In this document: positions 1-8,634 of the stretch, piece by piece
How positions within the stretch are numbered: position 1 is the first letter of the stretch
How the letters are laid out: each line of letters opens with the position of its first letter
Origin: Halopseudomonas xinjiangensis
GTDB taxonomy: Bacteria > Pseudomonadota > Gammaproteobacteria > Pseudomonadales > Pseudomonadaceae
DNA: 64,000 nt
Direction: 5' to 3'
Assembly (NCBI GenBank): GCA_011050525.1
Contig: DRFO01000014.1
Location: 1-64,000 of the forward strand
Notes under the pieces: model-generated
Told to the model about the DNA's origin: nothing
What the model saw: the letters and a program-made list of their open reading frames with translations, nothing else
The model's database searches: none
Translations under genes and position numbers: made by a program

Positions 1-101
1 AACATGGAACGGCAAAATTCAAAAGCCATCGCCAGGTCTTCTGGGCCAGCGAACGTAGCCATGGCGTCGAAGAAGCCAAGCCGGAACGAGTACCGTCATG
101 A
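1..101 (+). CDS. 3' end of an unidentified gene (start lies outside the window)
   Basis: An open frame enters from the left edge and ends at a TGA at 99-101. It encodes a short hydrophilic tail ending in ...VEEAKPERVPS. The stop overlaps the ATG of the next gene in an ATGA arrangement, which normally means translational coupling and membership of one operon. About 33 codons are visible, with no recognisable motif, so no function can be given. The tight coupling to an unknown membrane protein suggests that the two products work together, for example as an effector and its accessory or immunity protein, but this is inference only. Confidence 0.55.
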   Translation, partial: HGTAKFKSHRQVFWASERSHGVEEAKPERVPS

Positions 102-1144
102 ACAATTATTACGCCGAGACGGCTTATCGCCCCGACACCATTCCGGAACAACCAGTCCCTGAAAGGCGCAGTTGGTTGCGACGATTTTCCACCGCACGGT
201 TGCCTTGGGGGCAGACTCAAGAGCTTTATCCTGTCAGCACTTTGCAGCAGAGGACGCCATCCTCGTTGCGAGCGAGTGAAAAAGCAGAACGGGAACTTGC
301 AACAGGCCAGCGTCAAGTAGAAGCGTTCGAGGAACATGATTATCACGGGATAGTGAACCACGAGCGGATTCGCTATGCCCCGTTATCCAAAAAAACCACC
401 TTTTGGTTGTATCTATGGGGTGGCGGCAGGTTCGTCTTTTATTGTGGACTAGGATGTGCTTTGTTTGTCTTCATCGTTAGGCTCATGATCGACACACACA
501 ATACATTTGCCGAAAATTTTGAGTCATTTTTACCAACTCTTTTTGTGTTTACGGTCCCGGCAATAACTTGCTGGGCCATCGGCTCTTTCGTCGTCCATAA
601 ACTTCCCAACTGGTTTATGCGCCCCTCCAAGGGGCCACGCTGGGAACTCAACCGGCGTACCGGGATGGTGACCCTCTTCGATTACGACAATATGGGTAAG
701 TACAAAAGCGAGGGGCTGATTGGCGAGTTCGTCTATGCGTTCCATGAGTTCGACGCTTACGTAGGCAGCGGTCCGACCCGCCAGGGCCATATGTTTTACC
801 AGCTGTATATGGCCCACCGCTACCGCAATCACGTCATTGACCTGGATGTTTTCGTGCCGCGTGATAGCGAACCGGAGCCGCACTATGCCGGCTGGGACTT
901 CGTGCAGAACTATATGGACACCAGCCGTCCGCTGCCGGATATCCCTTTGTTCGAGCCGCACCGCGAGCAGGACCCGGTAACCGCTGAATATGACCGGCAC
1001 AACGGACGCGACCCGCGTTACTGGCGAGACATGGACGACACCACCTGGGACGCCAAGCTCGCCGAGATGCGGCTACGGGTGCATGAAATCAACACGCGTG
1101 AACGTTTTAACGAAATGGCGGCGTTTGTCGAATATGTCGATTAG
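98..1144 (+). CDS. Unidentified membrane protein, 348 aa
   Basis: I do not recognise this protein with confidence. It has a hydrophilic N-terminal region of about 100 residues, two hydrophobic segments at roughly residues 102-128 and 144-166, and a soluble C-terminal half rich in Tyr, Asp, Arg and His. That half begins with a WELNRRTGMVTLFDYD stretch and later has aromatic-rich motifs such as FVYAFHEFDAY and HRYRNHVIDLDVFVP. The layout suggests an inner-membrane anchor with a cytoplasmic C-terminal domain. The start is set by the ATGA overlap with the upstream gene. Proteins of this general build occur next to type VI secretion effector genes in pseudomonads (compare DUF6708), but I cannot verify membership. 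AT-richer stretches in the membrane part (for example 400-600) fit an accessory origin. Confidence 0.75.
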   Translation: MNNYYAETAYRPDTIPEQPVPERRSWLRRFSTARLPWGQTQELYPVSTLQQRTPSSLRASEKAERELATGQRQVEAFEEHDYHGIVNHERIRYAPLSKKTTFWLYLWGGGRFVFYCGLGCALFVFIVRLMIDTHNTFAENFESFLPTLFVFTVPAITCWAIGSFVVHKLPNWFMRPSKGPRWELNRRTGMVTLFDYDNMGKYKSEGLIGEFVYAFHEFDAYVGSGPTRQGHMFYQLYMAHRYRNHVIDLDVFVPRDSEPEPHYAGWDFVQNYMDTSRPLPDIPLFEPHREQDPVTAEYDRHNGRDPRYWRDMDDTTWDAKLAEMRLRVHEINTRERFNEMAAFVEYVD

Positions 1145-1543
1145 AGGCGAACCGAACGTGAGTCTTTCACCAAAACGCTCTGCCGTTGCCTTTCTCTGGG
1201 ACTGTCGAGCACAAGCTCGATACCGCGGCGTGTCTGGAGAAGCGTGATGTACGAGCTGGTGCTCGAACTTCCCAGGAAAAACAGCCTCTCTCACTAGCTA
1301 CTGCGAGCAGTACCAGCAAGGGCATCCGCATTCATATCGGCCCAATCCTGAACAAGCCGTTATTAGGGTGCCATGGCCCTCGATTGAAACAGCTCTGAGC
1401 GGAAATTTCTTCTCCCATTCTCTGAGAATTACGTTAGAAACCGCTCCCTTATCTTTTTATGCGCAGCGCCAGGGTTTTAACCAGGGTTTCCAGTTGAACG
1501 ACCGGGCGGCATAATGCCCGCCAATGAAAAACCGGAGTAAGCC
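1145..1543. other. Gene-poor gap of about 400 bp
   Basis: No convincing gene is visible. Short open frames here lack ribosome sites and continue out of frame into neighbours. A small hairpin is present (TCGAGC at 1205-1210 with GCTCGA at 1215-1220, four-base loop) but no T-run follows it. The gap separates the accessory-looking left-edge genes from the conserved mtgA/thi block, so it may mark the edge of an inserted segment. There is no repeat or integrase to support that. Confidence 0.4.
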
Positions 1544-2146
1544 ATGTCACCTCGTATTGCCCTTCGCATAGGGACTGTTCTCGCCACGGTTGTTCTGGGG
1601 TTTTTTGCGCTGGGTAAATGGATGGCGCAGCAGGACGCGCCCCGTGCGCTGGACTGGAAAGCGCAATACCAGGAAAGTCTCTGGGGACCGTTGCAACAGG
1701 GCGCTCTGACTCTGGCAGGGGTAAACGCCGTGCTGGGAACGGGGACGCTGTGGATGATCAGCTCTGACGGTGAACCGCTGCTGGTCAGTCGGCATCCGCT
1801 GGAAAGCGATGCCCTGAGCTGGCGGCTGCAGGCCGTCATAACGCTCGACGAGCAGCGCACCGCAAGCCTGGTCGAAGCCCAGGCCTGGACCCCCGAATCG
1901 CCCGACCAACCAGTAAACCCTGCTGTGGGCGAGGCGCTGGCGGACTATCCGGTAGCACGCATGAGTCTGATACCGGCGGAGCCGGTGGACGTCTCGCGCA
2001 TCTATGGCAGCTTCGGCAATCCTGATGTGCGCATGGATGTCAGCGACGGCAATCAAGCCTGGGTTTATGCCAGAAATGGCGTGGTCGTTGCAGTGACGGG
2101 AGAACAGGCCCATTCGATCATGTTCGGATTGAAGAGAGAACTTTGA
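1544..2146 (+). CDS. Hypothetical single-pass membrane or periplasmic protein, 200 aa
   Basis: This gene is not recognised. An N-terminal hydrophobic segment (about residues 7-24, basic residues before it) can act as a signal anchor, leaving about 175 residues probably in the periplasm. The rest is soluble, with alternating hydrophobic and polar stretches that suggest beta structure, and no Cys or metal motif. A GGAG sequence (about 1532) sits a suitable distance before the ATG. The stop (2144-2146) directly abuts the stop of the convergent mtgA gene (2147-2149), so any transcription terminator must lie inside coding sequence. Its place beside mtgA hints at a cell-envelope role, but that is weak inference. 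Confidence 0.7.
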   Translation: MSPRIALRIGTVLATVVLGFFALGKWMAQQDAPRALDWKAQYQESLWGPLQQGALTLAGVNAVLGTGTLWMISSDGEPLLVSRHPLESDALSWRLQAVITLDEQRTASLVEAQAWTPESPDQPVNPAVGEALADYPVARMSLIPAEPVDVSRIYGSFGNPDVRMDVSDGNQAWVYARNGVVVAVTGEQAHSIMFGLKREL

Positions 2147-2905
2147 CTAAGCGCCAAGTCGGCTGCGCCAGTAGCGGAGCGTCAGCCATCGGGGCCAGTC
2201 TTTGCCGTTTTCCATTTCCCGCAGATAATGGGCGCCGCCCAGCTGGCGTGACTGCCGTTGAATCCAGCTGGCACGTTGCTGGATGCGTGGCGGCGGGCTG
2301 GCCGCGCTCCAGCGCAGCGGACTAGGCAGCACGGCTGCCAGTTGGGCCGCCTGTCGGTCGGACAGATAACTGGCGCTGACACCGAAATGATGGCGAGCCG
2401 CTGCTTCGACGCCAAACACACCCTCGTCCCATTCGGCGACGTTCAGATAGATTTCCAGGATTCGCTGTTTAGGCCAGAGCAATTCCATCCACAGCGTGAA
2501 CCAGGCCTCGAGTCCTTTGCGCGTCCAGCTGCGCCCGGACCAGAGAAACTGATTCTTGGCGACCTGCTGGCTCAAGGTGCTGGCTCCACGCAGGCTACCG
2601 CCCTCGCGGTTGTGCTCTATCGCGGCCTGTATGGCTTTCAGGTCAAAGCCGGAATGCTGCGCGAAACGCTGATCCTCGGCGGCGATTACGGCCATTTTCA
2701 TGCTGTCGGGGATCTTGTCGTAGGGTATCCATTGACGCTGAATTTCCACGGCAGCATCGCCGACCTGGCGAAACTCGAACCAGCGCTCTACCATCAGCAT
2801 CGAGCCGGGGCTTGGCACCCATCGCAGGATGATGATCGGGAGCAAGCTCAGCAGCATCAGAATCAGCAGCCATTTGGCCGCTTTAAATAATAGTTTTTTC
2901 AGCAT
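2147..2905 (-). CDS. mtgA: Monofunctional peptidoglycan glycosyltransferase MtgA
   Basis: This GT51 enzyme polymerises lipid II into glycan strands at the inner membrane, without a transpeptidase domain. The 252-residue product begins MLKKLLFKAAKW, followed by one transmembrane segment (about residues 9-29). The GT51 motifs are present in order: EDQRFAQHSGFD with the catalytic Glu, then GGSLRGASTLSQQVAKN, then KRILEIYLNVAEWDEGVFG. I chose the ATG at 2905 because the longer frame adds 15 residues not seen in the family; the Shine-Dalgarno is weak at either position. The order mtgA, DUF423, thiS, thiG, trmB matches the one I recall from Pseudomonas genomes. The gene is divergent from the DUF423 gene across about 50 bp. 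Confidence 0.93.
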   Translation of the reverse strand: MLKKLLFKAAKWLLILMLLSLLPIIILRWVPSPGSMLMVERWFEFRQVGDAAVEIQRQWIPYDKIPDSMKMAVIAAEDQRFAQHSGFDLKAIQAAIEHNREGGSLRGASTLSQQVAKNQFLWSGRSWTRKGLEAWFTLWMELLWPKQRILEIYLNVAEWDEGVFGVEAAARHHFGVSASYLSDRQAAQLAAVLPSPLRWSAASPPPRIQQRASWIQRQSRQLGGAHYLREMENGKDWPRWLTLRYWRSRLGA

Positions 2906-2956
2906 GGGCAAATCAGTTGCAGGGTTGGCCCGCAGTATAGACCGGAGCATTTATCG

Positions 2957-3331
2957 ATGGCGAAGATATTACTTCTGCTGGCCTCGTTCAGCGGATTTAC
3001 TGGCGTGGCGCTAGGCGCATTTGCCGCACACGGATTACGCGACAAGTTGCCCGACAACCTGCTGGCAGCCTTTCAGACCGGCGTGCAATATCAGCTTTGG
3101 CACACCGCTGCGTTGATTGGCGTAGCGCTGCTTTTGCTGCGTTGGCCCGAGAGCGTGCTGTTCAGGTCGGCCGGCGTGCTGTTTGCCCTGGGCATCCTGC
3201 TGTTTTCTGGCAGTCTTTATGCGCTGGCGCTTAGCGGCATCGGCAAGCTGGGCATCGTTACGCCCTTTGGCGGGGTCTGTTTCCTGCTGGGCTGGCTGGT
3301 GTTCGGGGCCGGAGTGTGGCGCGCGCTCTGA
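2957..3331 (+). CDS. DUF423 family small inner-membrane protein (YgdD-like)
   Basis: This 124-residue protein has about four transmembrane helices and the DUF423 signature: N-terminal GVALGAFAAHGLRDKL, then GVQYQLWHTAAL and a C-terminal GGVCFLLGWLVFG segment. The family is widespread and its function is not established. In pseudomonads the gene typically sits between mtgA and thiS, as here. It could be cotranscribed with thiS, although 94 bp and a hairpin separate them. The start ATG follows a weak ribosome site in the short divergent region shared with mtgA. Confidence 0.88.
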   Translation: MAKILLLLASFSGFTGVALGAFAAHGLRDKLPDNLLAAFQTGVQYQLWHTAALIGVALLLLRWPESVLFRSAGVLFALGILLFSGSLYALALSGIGKLGIVTPFGGVCFLLGWLVFGAGVWRAL

Positions 3332-3353
3332 TTGCTACGGTTGGGGGGCGGCT

Positions 3354-3370
3354 GCCATGTGGAACATGGC
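3354..3370. other. Short perfect hairpin between the DUF423 gene and thiS
   Basis: GCCATGT (3354-3360) pairs with ACATGGC (3364-3370) around a three-base loop. It lies just past the DUF423 stop and about 55 bp before thiS. No T-run follows, so it is not a classical intrinsic terminator. It could stabilise or attenuate the transcript. Confidence 0.4.
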
Positions 3371-3425
3371 CAGGCCCGGGCAAAGCACGGTATCATTGCG
3401 TCTTTCCACGACACCCGAGCAGCCC

Positions 3426-3626
3426 ATGCAGATTCAACTGAATGGCGAAGCCTATTCCCTCGAAAATCCTCTCACACTGGCCGAACTGGTTGAGCGTCTG
3501 GGTCTTGGCGGAAAGCGCCTGGCCATCGAGCTGAACCTTGAAATCATACCGCGCAGCCAGTATCCCGATACGCGTTTAGCCGAGGGTGATCGAGTCGAGA
3601 TAGTCCATGCAATCGGCGGCGGGTAA
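3426..3626 (+). CDS. thiS: Sulfur carrier protein ThiS
   Basis: ThiS is a 66-residue ubiquitin-fold protein that carries sulfur as a C-terminal thiocarboxylate to ThiG for thiazole formation in thiamine biosynthesis. The diagnostic C-terminal Gly-Gly is present (HAIGGG), as is the usual MQIQLNGE start. A much longer upstream frame exists, but the family length and the immediate thiG neighbour fix the start at 3426. thiG follows 20 bp downstream, so the two are an operon. No thiamine-pyrophosphate riboswitch is apparent upstream. Confidence 0.95.
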   Translation: MQIQLNGEAYSLENPLTLAELVERLGLGGKRLAIELNLEIIPRSQYPDTRLAEGDRVEIVHAIGGG

Positions 3627-3646
3627 GCCACAATTCGGAGAGCAAT

Positions 3647-4438
3647 ATGACTGATATGAGCCAGGATGCGCTGGAAATTGCCGGCGTACGCTATCGTTCC
3701 CGTTTGTTGGTGGGCACCGGTAAATACAAGGACATGGACGAAACCCGCGAGGCCATCGAGGCCTCCGGGGCAGAAATCGTTACGGTGGCGATCCGTCGGA
3801 CCAACATTGGACAGAACCCCAACGAACCTAATCTGCTGGATGTAGTGTCGCCTGAGCGTTACACCATATTGCCCAACACGGCCGGATGCTATACCGCCGA
3901 AGATGCCGTGCGTACTTGCCGCCTGGCCCGCGAGTTGCTCGACGGCCACAAGTTGGTGAAGCTTGAGGTACTGGCTGATGACAAGACGTTGTTCCCCAAC
4001 GTGATTGAAACCATCAAGGCCGCTGAAGTATTGATCAAGGACGGCTTCGACGTAATGGTCTATACCAGCGATGATCCGATCATTGCCCGGCAACTGGCCG
4101 ATATGGGCTGCGTAGCGGTGATGCCGCTGGCGGGCTTGATTGGTTCGGGGCTGGGCATCTGCAACCCCTTCAATCTGCGCATCATCCTGGAAGAAGCGAC
4201 GGTGCCGGTACTGGTTGATGCGGGTGTTGGCACAGCGTCCGACGCGGCCATCGCCATGGAGCTGGGCTGCGCGGGCGTGCTGATGAATTCCGCCATCGCC
4301 CATGCACAGAAGCCAGTGCTGATGGCCGAGGCCATGAAACACGCAATATTGGCGGGGCGCGGAGCCTATCTCGCCGGGCGCATGCCGCGCAAACTCTACG
4401 CTTCGGCGTCATCGCCCCTGGATGGCACTTTTTTCTGA
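3647..4438 (+). CDS. thiG: Thiazole synthase ThiG
   Basis: ThiG is a TIM-barrel enzyme that builds the thiazole phosphate ring from deoxyxylulose 5-phosphate, dehydroglycine and ThiS-thiocarboxylate. The 263-residue protein shows the family pattern: RLLVGTGKY near the N-terminus, the [16 protein letters not shown] stretch that contains the Schiff-base lysine region, and the phosphate-binding glycine motifs [11 protein letters not shown] and [11 protein letters not shown]. The ATG at 3647 follows a GGAG; a second in-frame ATG lies three codons later. It is translated directly after thiS and followed closely by trmB. Confidence 0.96.
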   Translation: MTDMSQDALEIAGVRYRSRLLVGTGKYKDMDETREAIEASGAEIVTVAIRRTNIGQNPNEPNLLDVVSPERYTILPNTAGCYTAEDAVRTCRLARELLDGHKLVKLEVLADDKTLFPNVIETIKAAEVLIKDGFDVMVYTSDDPIIARQLADMGCVAVMPLAGLIGSGLGICNPFNLRIILEEATVPVLVDAGVGTASDAAIAMELGCAGVLMNSAIAHAQKPVLMAEAMKHAILAGRGAYLAGRMPRKLYASASSPLDGTFF

Positions 4439-4454
4439 CCAATGAGCACTGTTG

Positions 4455-5186
4455 ATGTCTGACAATCAAGACCTGCCTGAACCCAACGCCGAAGCCGTCG
4501 CCGATCAGCCGTACCGCCGTGCCATTCGCAGTTTTGTGATGCGTGCCGGCCGCATGACCGACGCGCAGAAGCGCGGTATCGATCTGGGCTGGCCCCGGTT
4601 CGGCCTGAACGTCGAGAACGGGATGCTTAACCTGGATGCGCTGTTTGGCCGGCAAGCACCGCGAACGCTGGAGATAGGCTTCGGTATGGGCCAATCCCTG
4701 TTGGAGATGGCCCAGGCCGCACCCGATGAAGATTTTATCGGCGTGGAAGTGCATCGTCCGGGGGTGGGGTCTCTGCTCAACGGAGTGCTTACCGCAGGCC
4801 TGGATAATCTGAGGGTGTTCGATTGCGATGCGATCGAAGTGCTCGACAACTGTATTCCCGATGGCAGCCTGGACCGCCTGCTGCTGTTCTTTCCCGATCC
4901 CTGGCACAAAAAGAAACATAACAAGCGGCGCATCGTGCAGCTTGCGTTTGCCGAGCAGCTGCGCGAAAAGCTCAAGGTGGGCGGCGTGTTTCACATGGCA
5001 ACCGACTGGGAGCCCTACGCCGAACACATGCTTGAAATCATGGGCGCGGCGCCCGGCTATCGCAATCAGGCGGCCGATGGTGGTTATGTTCCGCGCCCCG
5101 AAGAACGACCCAGCACCAAGTTCGAGCGACGCGGCGAGCGGTTGGGGCATGGCGTGTGGGATCTGAAGTTCGAGCGAATCGAGTAG
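4455..5186 (+). CDS. trmB: tRNA (guanine-N7)-methyltransferase TrmB
   Basis: TrmB uses S-adenosylmethionine to methylate G46 of tRNA. The 243-residue protein has the SAM-binding motif [14 protein letters not shown], the acidic motif [12 protein letters not shown], and the catalytic [15 protein letters not shown] signature, with a C-terminal [17 protein letters not shown] typical of the family. The ATG at 4455 is preferred over the TTG one codon earlier. The gene follows thiG after a very short gap, matching the conserved thiS-thiG-trmB order. Confidence 0.95.
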   Translation: MSDNQDLPEPNAEAVADQPYRRAIRSFVMRAGRMTDAQKRGIDLGWPRFGLNVENGMLNLDALFGRQAPRTLEIGFGMGQSLLEMAQAAPDEDFIGVEVHRPGVGSLLNGVLTAGLDNLRVFDCDAIEVLDNCIPDGSLDRLLLFFPDPWHKKKHNKRRIVQLAFAEQLREKLKVGGVFHMATDWEPYAEHMLEIMGAAPGYRNQAADGGYVPRPEERPSTKFERRGERLGHGVWDLKFERIE

Positions 5187-5284
5187 ATGTCCGTCACGGA
5201 TCGGTGCGTCGTATATCGGTGCCAGCTATGGATAGGCATATCTAAAGCCGAGGGTCATGGCCGGTCCGTCCGCTTGCTCCTACA

Positions 5285-5305
5285 CTGAACAGTCATACCG
5301 TTCAG
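5285..5305. promoter_or_regulatory. Near-perfect 21-bp palindrome, probable operator of the crotonase gene
   Basis: The arms CTGAACAGT (5285-5293) and ACCGTTCAG (5297-5305) are inverted repeats with one mismatch around a three-base centre (CAT). The site ends 16 bp before the GTG start at 5322, overlapping where a promoter or leader would be. Its size and arrangement resemble operators of dimeric TetR-family repressors. No regulator gene lies next to it, so the partner protein is unknown. Confidence 0.5.
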
Positions 5306-5321
5306 ATACAGGAGCATCGCA

Positions 5322-6170
5322 GTGAGCTACAAAACGCTGGATTACCAGATCGAGGAGGGCATTCTGACGCTGACCCTCAATCGGCCCGAGCGTATGAACG
5401 CCTTCAATGCGGACATGCGCAGCGAGTTGATCGAGGCCTTTGACGCGGCGGATGCCGACGACGCTGTGCGTGTCATCATCGTTACCGGGGCGGGCAAGGC
5501 CTTTTGTGCCGGGGCTGATCTGGAAAGCGGGGGCGATACCTTCAATCGCCACAAGCGCAGCAACGCGGATATACGTGACGGCGGCGGCACTGTCTCCCTG
5601 CGCATCTTCGAGTCCACCAAGCCGGTTATCGGGGCTTTCAACGGCGCCGCCGTCGGTGTTGGCGCGACCATGACCCTGCCGATGGATATCCGCCTGGCAT
5701 CAACCAAGGCGCGCTTCGGTTTTGTTTTCGCCCGCCGCGGAATCACCATGGAAGCCTGCTCCAGCTGGTTTCTGCCACGCCTGGTGGGGGTGCAGCAGGC
5801 GGCGGAATGGGTTTTCACCGGCCGCGTTTTCGACGCTGAAGAGGCGCTGCGCGGCGGCTTGATACGCAGCATTCATGAACCCGACGAACTGCTGCCGGCT
5901 GCCCGCAAGCTGGCCCGGGAAATTGCCGATAACACCTCGCCCATGTCCACCGTGCTGAACCGTCAGATGCTCTGGCGCATGCTGGGCGCCGACCATCCGA
6001 TGGAAGCGCATATTGTCGATTCCCGGGCAATTGCATTCATGGGCGAATCGCCGGACGCGAAGGAAGGCGTACAGTCGTTCCTGGAAAAGCGCGCCCCGAA
6101 ATTCAAACTGAGCCCGAGTCAGGACAAGCCGGAATTCTACCCCTGGTGGAACGACAGACCGTTCCGGTAA
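5322..6170 (+). CDS. Enoyl-CoA hydratase/isomerase (crotonase) family protein
   Basis: This 282-residue crotonase-fold enzyme probably hydrates or isomerises an acyl-CoA. It has the N-terminal [13 protein letters not shown] motif, the first oxyanion-hole element AFCAGADLE, the second element [17 protein letters not shown], and the downstream [22 protein letters not shown] segment. The usual Glu of the second oxyanion loop is not obvious, so hydratase activity is not certain. The start is GTG with CAGGAG upstream. gloA follows after 38 bp. A palindromic operator candidate overlaps the upstream region, so expression is probably ligand-controlled. The exact substrate cannot be read from sequence. 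Confidence 0.88.
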   Translation: MSYKTLDYQIEEGILTLTLNRPERMNAFNADMRSELIEAFDAADADDAVRVIIVTGAGKAFCAGADLESGGDTFNRHKRSNADIRDGGGTVSLRIFESTKPVIGAFNGAAVGVGATMTLPMDIRLASTKARFGFVFARRGITMEACSSWFLPRLVGVQQAAEWVFTGRVFDAEEALRGGLIRSIHEPDELLPAARKLAREIADNTSPMSTVLNRQMLWRMLGADHPMEAHIVDSRAIAFMGESPDAKEGVQSFLEKRAPKFKLSPSQDKPEFYPWWNDRPFR

Positions 6171-6208
6171 AAGCCTGCTCATCACCGTTTACATCAAGGG
6201 AGCGAGCC

Positions 6209-6751
6209 ATGAGCCGTCATTTCGAAACAGCCGAGGGCCTTTGCGAGAACCGCGACCCTGCCACTGAAGGCTTTGTGCTGAATCAGACCATGCTGCGGGT
6301 CAAATCGCCGGAAGTGAGTCTGGATTTTTATACCAGGGTAATGGGCATGACCCTGGTAAAACGCCTGGACTTTGAGGAGATGAAGTTCACCTTGTACTTT
6401 CTCGCGGCCATCGACGAACTGGACCTGGGCTACTGGTCCGACGACCCGAAGGTGAGGTTGGTGCAGACCTTCGGCCGGCCGGCAATGCTCGAACTGACGC
6501 ATAACTGGGGGACGGAAGCAGATACCGATTTTGCTTACCATAACGGCAATGATGAACCCAAGGGCTTCGGCCATATCGGTTTTGCCGTGCCGGATCTGGC
6601 TTCAGCTTGCGAGCGTTTCGAGAAGCTGGGTGTTGCCTTCGTCAAACGTCCGCAGGACGGCAAGATGAAGAGCATTGCCTTTATCAAGGATCCTGACGGG
6701 TACTGGATCGAGCTGTTTACGCCAGGTCAGTTGCCCGACGTGCTGGGCTGA
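6209..6751 (+). CDS. gloA: Lactoylglutathione lyase (glyoxalase I)
   Basis: Glyoxalase I isomerises the methylglyoxal-glutathione hemithioacetal to S-lactoylglutathione. The 180-residue product is of the longer type seen in eukaryotes and some Pseudomonas paralogues, usually zinc-dependent. The four metal ligands can be placed at Gln26, Glu95, His122 and Glu168 (in [22 protein letters not shown] and YWIELF). The ATG at 6209 has a GGGAGCG site; the frame extends upstream but reads into the crotonase end. Its position after the crotonase gene suggests joint transcription. Confidence 0.93.
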   Translation: MSRHFETAEGLCENRDPATEGFVLNQTMLRVKSPEVSLDFYTRVMGMTLVKRLDFEEMKFTLYFLAAIDELDLGYWSDDPKVRLVQTFGRPAMLELTHNWGTEADTDFAYHNGNDEPKGFGHIGFAVPDLASACERFEKLGVAFVKRPQDGKMKSIAFIKDPDGYWIELFTPGQLPDVLG

Positions 6752-6764
6752 TTGGCTCAGCCAA
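6752..6764. terminator. Small hairpin between convergent gloA and thioesterase genes
   Basis: TTGGC (6752-6756) and GCCAA (6760-6764) form a five-pair stem with a three-base loop directly after the gloA stop, followed by AA. It lies between convergent genes and could act in either direction, but the stem is short and lacks a real T-run. Confidence 0.25.
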
Positions 6765-6792
6765 AATCACCTGCGGGCATGCGAGCGACAGC

Positions 6793-7227
6793 TCAGCGCA
6801 TCAGTCTTTCCAGAGCGCCTCTCGGCCCGGCGGGTATGGCACATGAGCGATTGCTCGCGCGGTCGACGAATACATGCACGAAACGTCCGGCAGCGCAGGG
6901 TTGATCTTCGCCCTGCTTGAAGACGCCCAGTTCATATTGAACCGAACTGGTGCCCAGCTTGGCGACGCGCACCCCCACCTCAATCTGCTCCGGAAACGCG
7001 ATGGGCTGGAAGTAGTCGCAGGCGGAGCTGACCACGAACGCCACCTGTTCACCCTGGTGAATATCCAGACCACCCTCTTCGATCAGCCAGGTATTCACCG
7101 CGCTGTCAAAGAAAGCGTAGTAGACGACATTGTTGATATGGCCGTAGACATCGTTGTCATGCCAGCGGGTGGTAATGGGATGCAGATAATTGAAGTCCTG
7201 GCGGGCCGGTCTGGCGATATCGGTCAT
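6793..7227 (-). CDS. Acyl-CoA thioesterase, 4HBT hotdog family
   Basis: This 144-residue hotdog-fold thioesterase hydrolyses acyl-CoA esters. The 4HBT active-site pattern is clear near the N-terminus: RWHDNDVYGHINNVVYYAFFD, where the Asp of DVYGHINN is the expected catalytic residue. Length and motif match the YbgC/4-hydroxybenzoyl-CoA thioesterase group. It is transcribed in the same direction as the alcohol dehydrogenase gene upstream of it, 66 bp apart. Its physiological substrate is unknown; short- or medium-chain acyl-CoA is most likely. Confidence 0.87.
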   Translation of the reverse strand: MTDIARPARQDFNYLHPITTRWHDNDVYGHINNVVYYAFFDSAVNTWLIEEGGLDIHQGEQVAFVVSSACDYFQPIAFPEQIEVGVRVAKLGTSSVQYELGVFKQGEDQPCAAGRFVHVFVDRASNRSCAIPAGPRGALERLMR

Positions 7228-7293
7228 GCGGGTTCCGTAATCAGCTAATTAATGGGGCTTCGACAGCCCCGGTAACGGTGGCAAGGCTCTGGA

Positions 7294-8457
7294 TCAGAAC
7301 GCCTTGCGATAGATTGCCAGTGCGTCAGCCTCGGTCAGTTCGCGAGGGTTGTTCACCAGCAGGCGTTGCTGCAGCATCGCATCGCGAGCCAGCATCGGCA
7401 GACTGTCTTCAGGCACGCCCGCATCGCATAGCCGGCTGGGCAGGCCGCAACGCGGGCTGAGGTCGGCAAGGGCTGTGACCAACTGCGCGGTAAGACTTTC
7501 ATCGTCGCCGGGCTTGAGATCGCGGCCCACGATAAAGGGCGCCAGTTCAGCATAGAGCGGAGCGGCATGGGAGGCGTTGTATTCGATCACCGCCGGCAGC
7601 ACCAGCGCGTTGGACAGGCCATGGGGAATATGGAAATGTCCGCCAAGGGGATAGGCCAGGGCGTGCACCGCAGCGACCGGCGCGTTGGCAAAGGCCTGCC
7701 CGGCGAGCAGGGCACCGAGCAGCATCGCCTGGCGCGCCTCGCGATTGCCGCCATTGTTGACGGCCTCGTCCAGATTGGCGGCGAGCAAGCGCAGGGCCTC
7801 TTTGGCGAGCATGTCGGACAGCGGGTTCTTTTTCACCTTGCTGGTATAGGCTTCGATGGCATGCACCATGGCGTCGATGCCGGTGGCAGCGGTCACCGCA
7901 GGCGGAAGCCCAAGGGTCAGGTCGGCATCCAGCAGTGCAAGATCAGGCAACAGAATCGGCGAAACCACGCCCATCTTGGTGGTCTCGCCAGTGGTAATGA
8001 TGGCTATCTGGGTGACTTCGGAGCCGGTGCCGGCCGTGGTCGGTACCTGGATCAACGGCAGACGCCGGCCCCGCGCATTGCCCACTCCATATATATCTGT
8101 CAGCTGCTGTTCACAGTCCGGGTGTGCTAACAGGGCGACCAGCTTGGCCACGTCCATCGAGCTGCCGCCGCCAAAGCCTATTACCAGCTCCGCTTTCATG
8201 GCGCGGCCCTGCTGCACCGCAGCCATAACAACGGACTCGGGTGGATCGGCCTGAACGGCGTCGAATATTTCGTAGCCGACTTCAGCCTGAGCAAAGCCGG
8301 GAAGCAGGCTATCGAGCATGCCGAGCCTGGTGATACCTGGGTCCGTAACGATCAGTACCCGGCGTGCGCCCCGTTCCCGGCAGAGCTCGCCGAGGCGGAC
8401 GGCGGAGCCTGATTCACAGAGAATCTGGGCGGTGGTGGCAAAGCTGAAAGGGGACAT
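7294..8457 (-). CDS. Iron-containing alcohol dehydrogenase
   Basis: A group III (iron-type) NAD(P)-dependent alcohol dehydrogenase of 387 residues. The nucleotide-binding GFGGGSSMDVAK motif, the PTTAGTGSEVT motif and the metal-binding His-containing segments (ATGIDAMVHAIEAY, AAVHALAYPLGGHFHIPHGLSNA) are all visible. The likely start is the ATG at 8457 (MSPFSFATTAQ) with GAGGT upstream; the frame extends ten codons further. Relatives act on primary alcohols, maleylacetate or lactaldehyde. The substrate here is undetermined. Confidence 0.9.
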   Translation of the reverse strand: MSPFSFATTAQILCESGSAVRLGELCRERGARRVLIVTDPGITRLGMLDSLLPGFAQAEVGYEIFDAVQADPPESVVMAAVQQGRAMKAELVIGFGGGSSMDVAKLVALLAHPDCEQQLTDIYGVGNARGRRLPLIQVPTTAGTGSEVTQIAIITTGETTKMGVVSPILLPDLALLDADLTLGLPPAVTAATGIDAMVHAIEAYTSKVKKNPLSDMLAKEALRLLAANLDEAVNNGGNREARQAMLLGALLAGQAFANAPVAAVHALAYPLGGHFHIPHGLSNALVLPAVIEYNASHAAPLYAELAPFIVGRDLKPGDDESLTAQLVTALADLSPRCGLPSRLCDAGVPEDSLPMLARDAMLQQRLLVNNPRELTEADALAIYRKAF

Positions 8458-8634
8458 GAAGACCTCGAACATTGAGACAATTGGCAAGACTGTACGGCGT
8501 TTTGGTGATGTGCATCAAGAGTCGCGTGATCGAGGGGGAGCCGTGGGGGTGGGTCGTGCCTGGGAGGCGGATTGAACTACTGCAACGCAGAGCGCATGGG
8601 CCTTCAGCCCGATGCGCTCCGACGGGCTAGCGGG

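Noticed and set aside
1186-1398. Open frame of 70 codons in the gap after the first membrane protein
   Set aside because: No ribosome site, atypical composition and no continuation of any neighbour's domain. Treated as non-coding.
3452-4342. Open frame of 296 codons on the minus strand over thiS and thiG
   Set aside because: ThiS and ThiG are certain on the plus strand; the minus frame has shadow-type composition rich in His, Gln and Arg.
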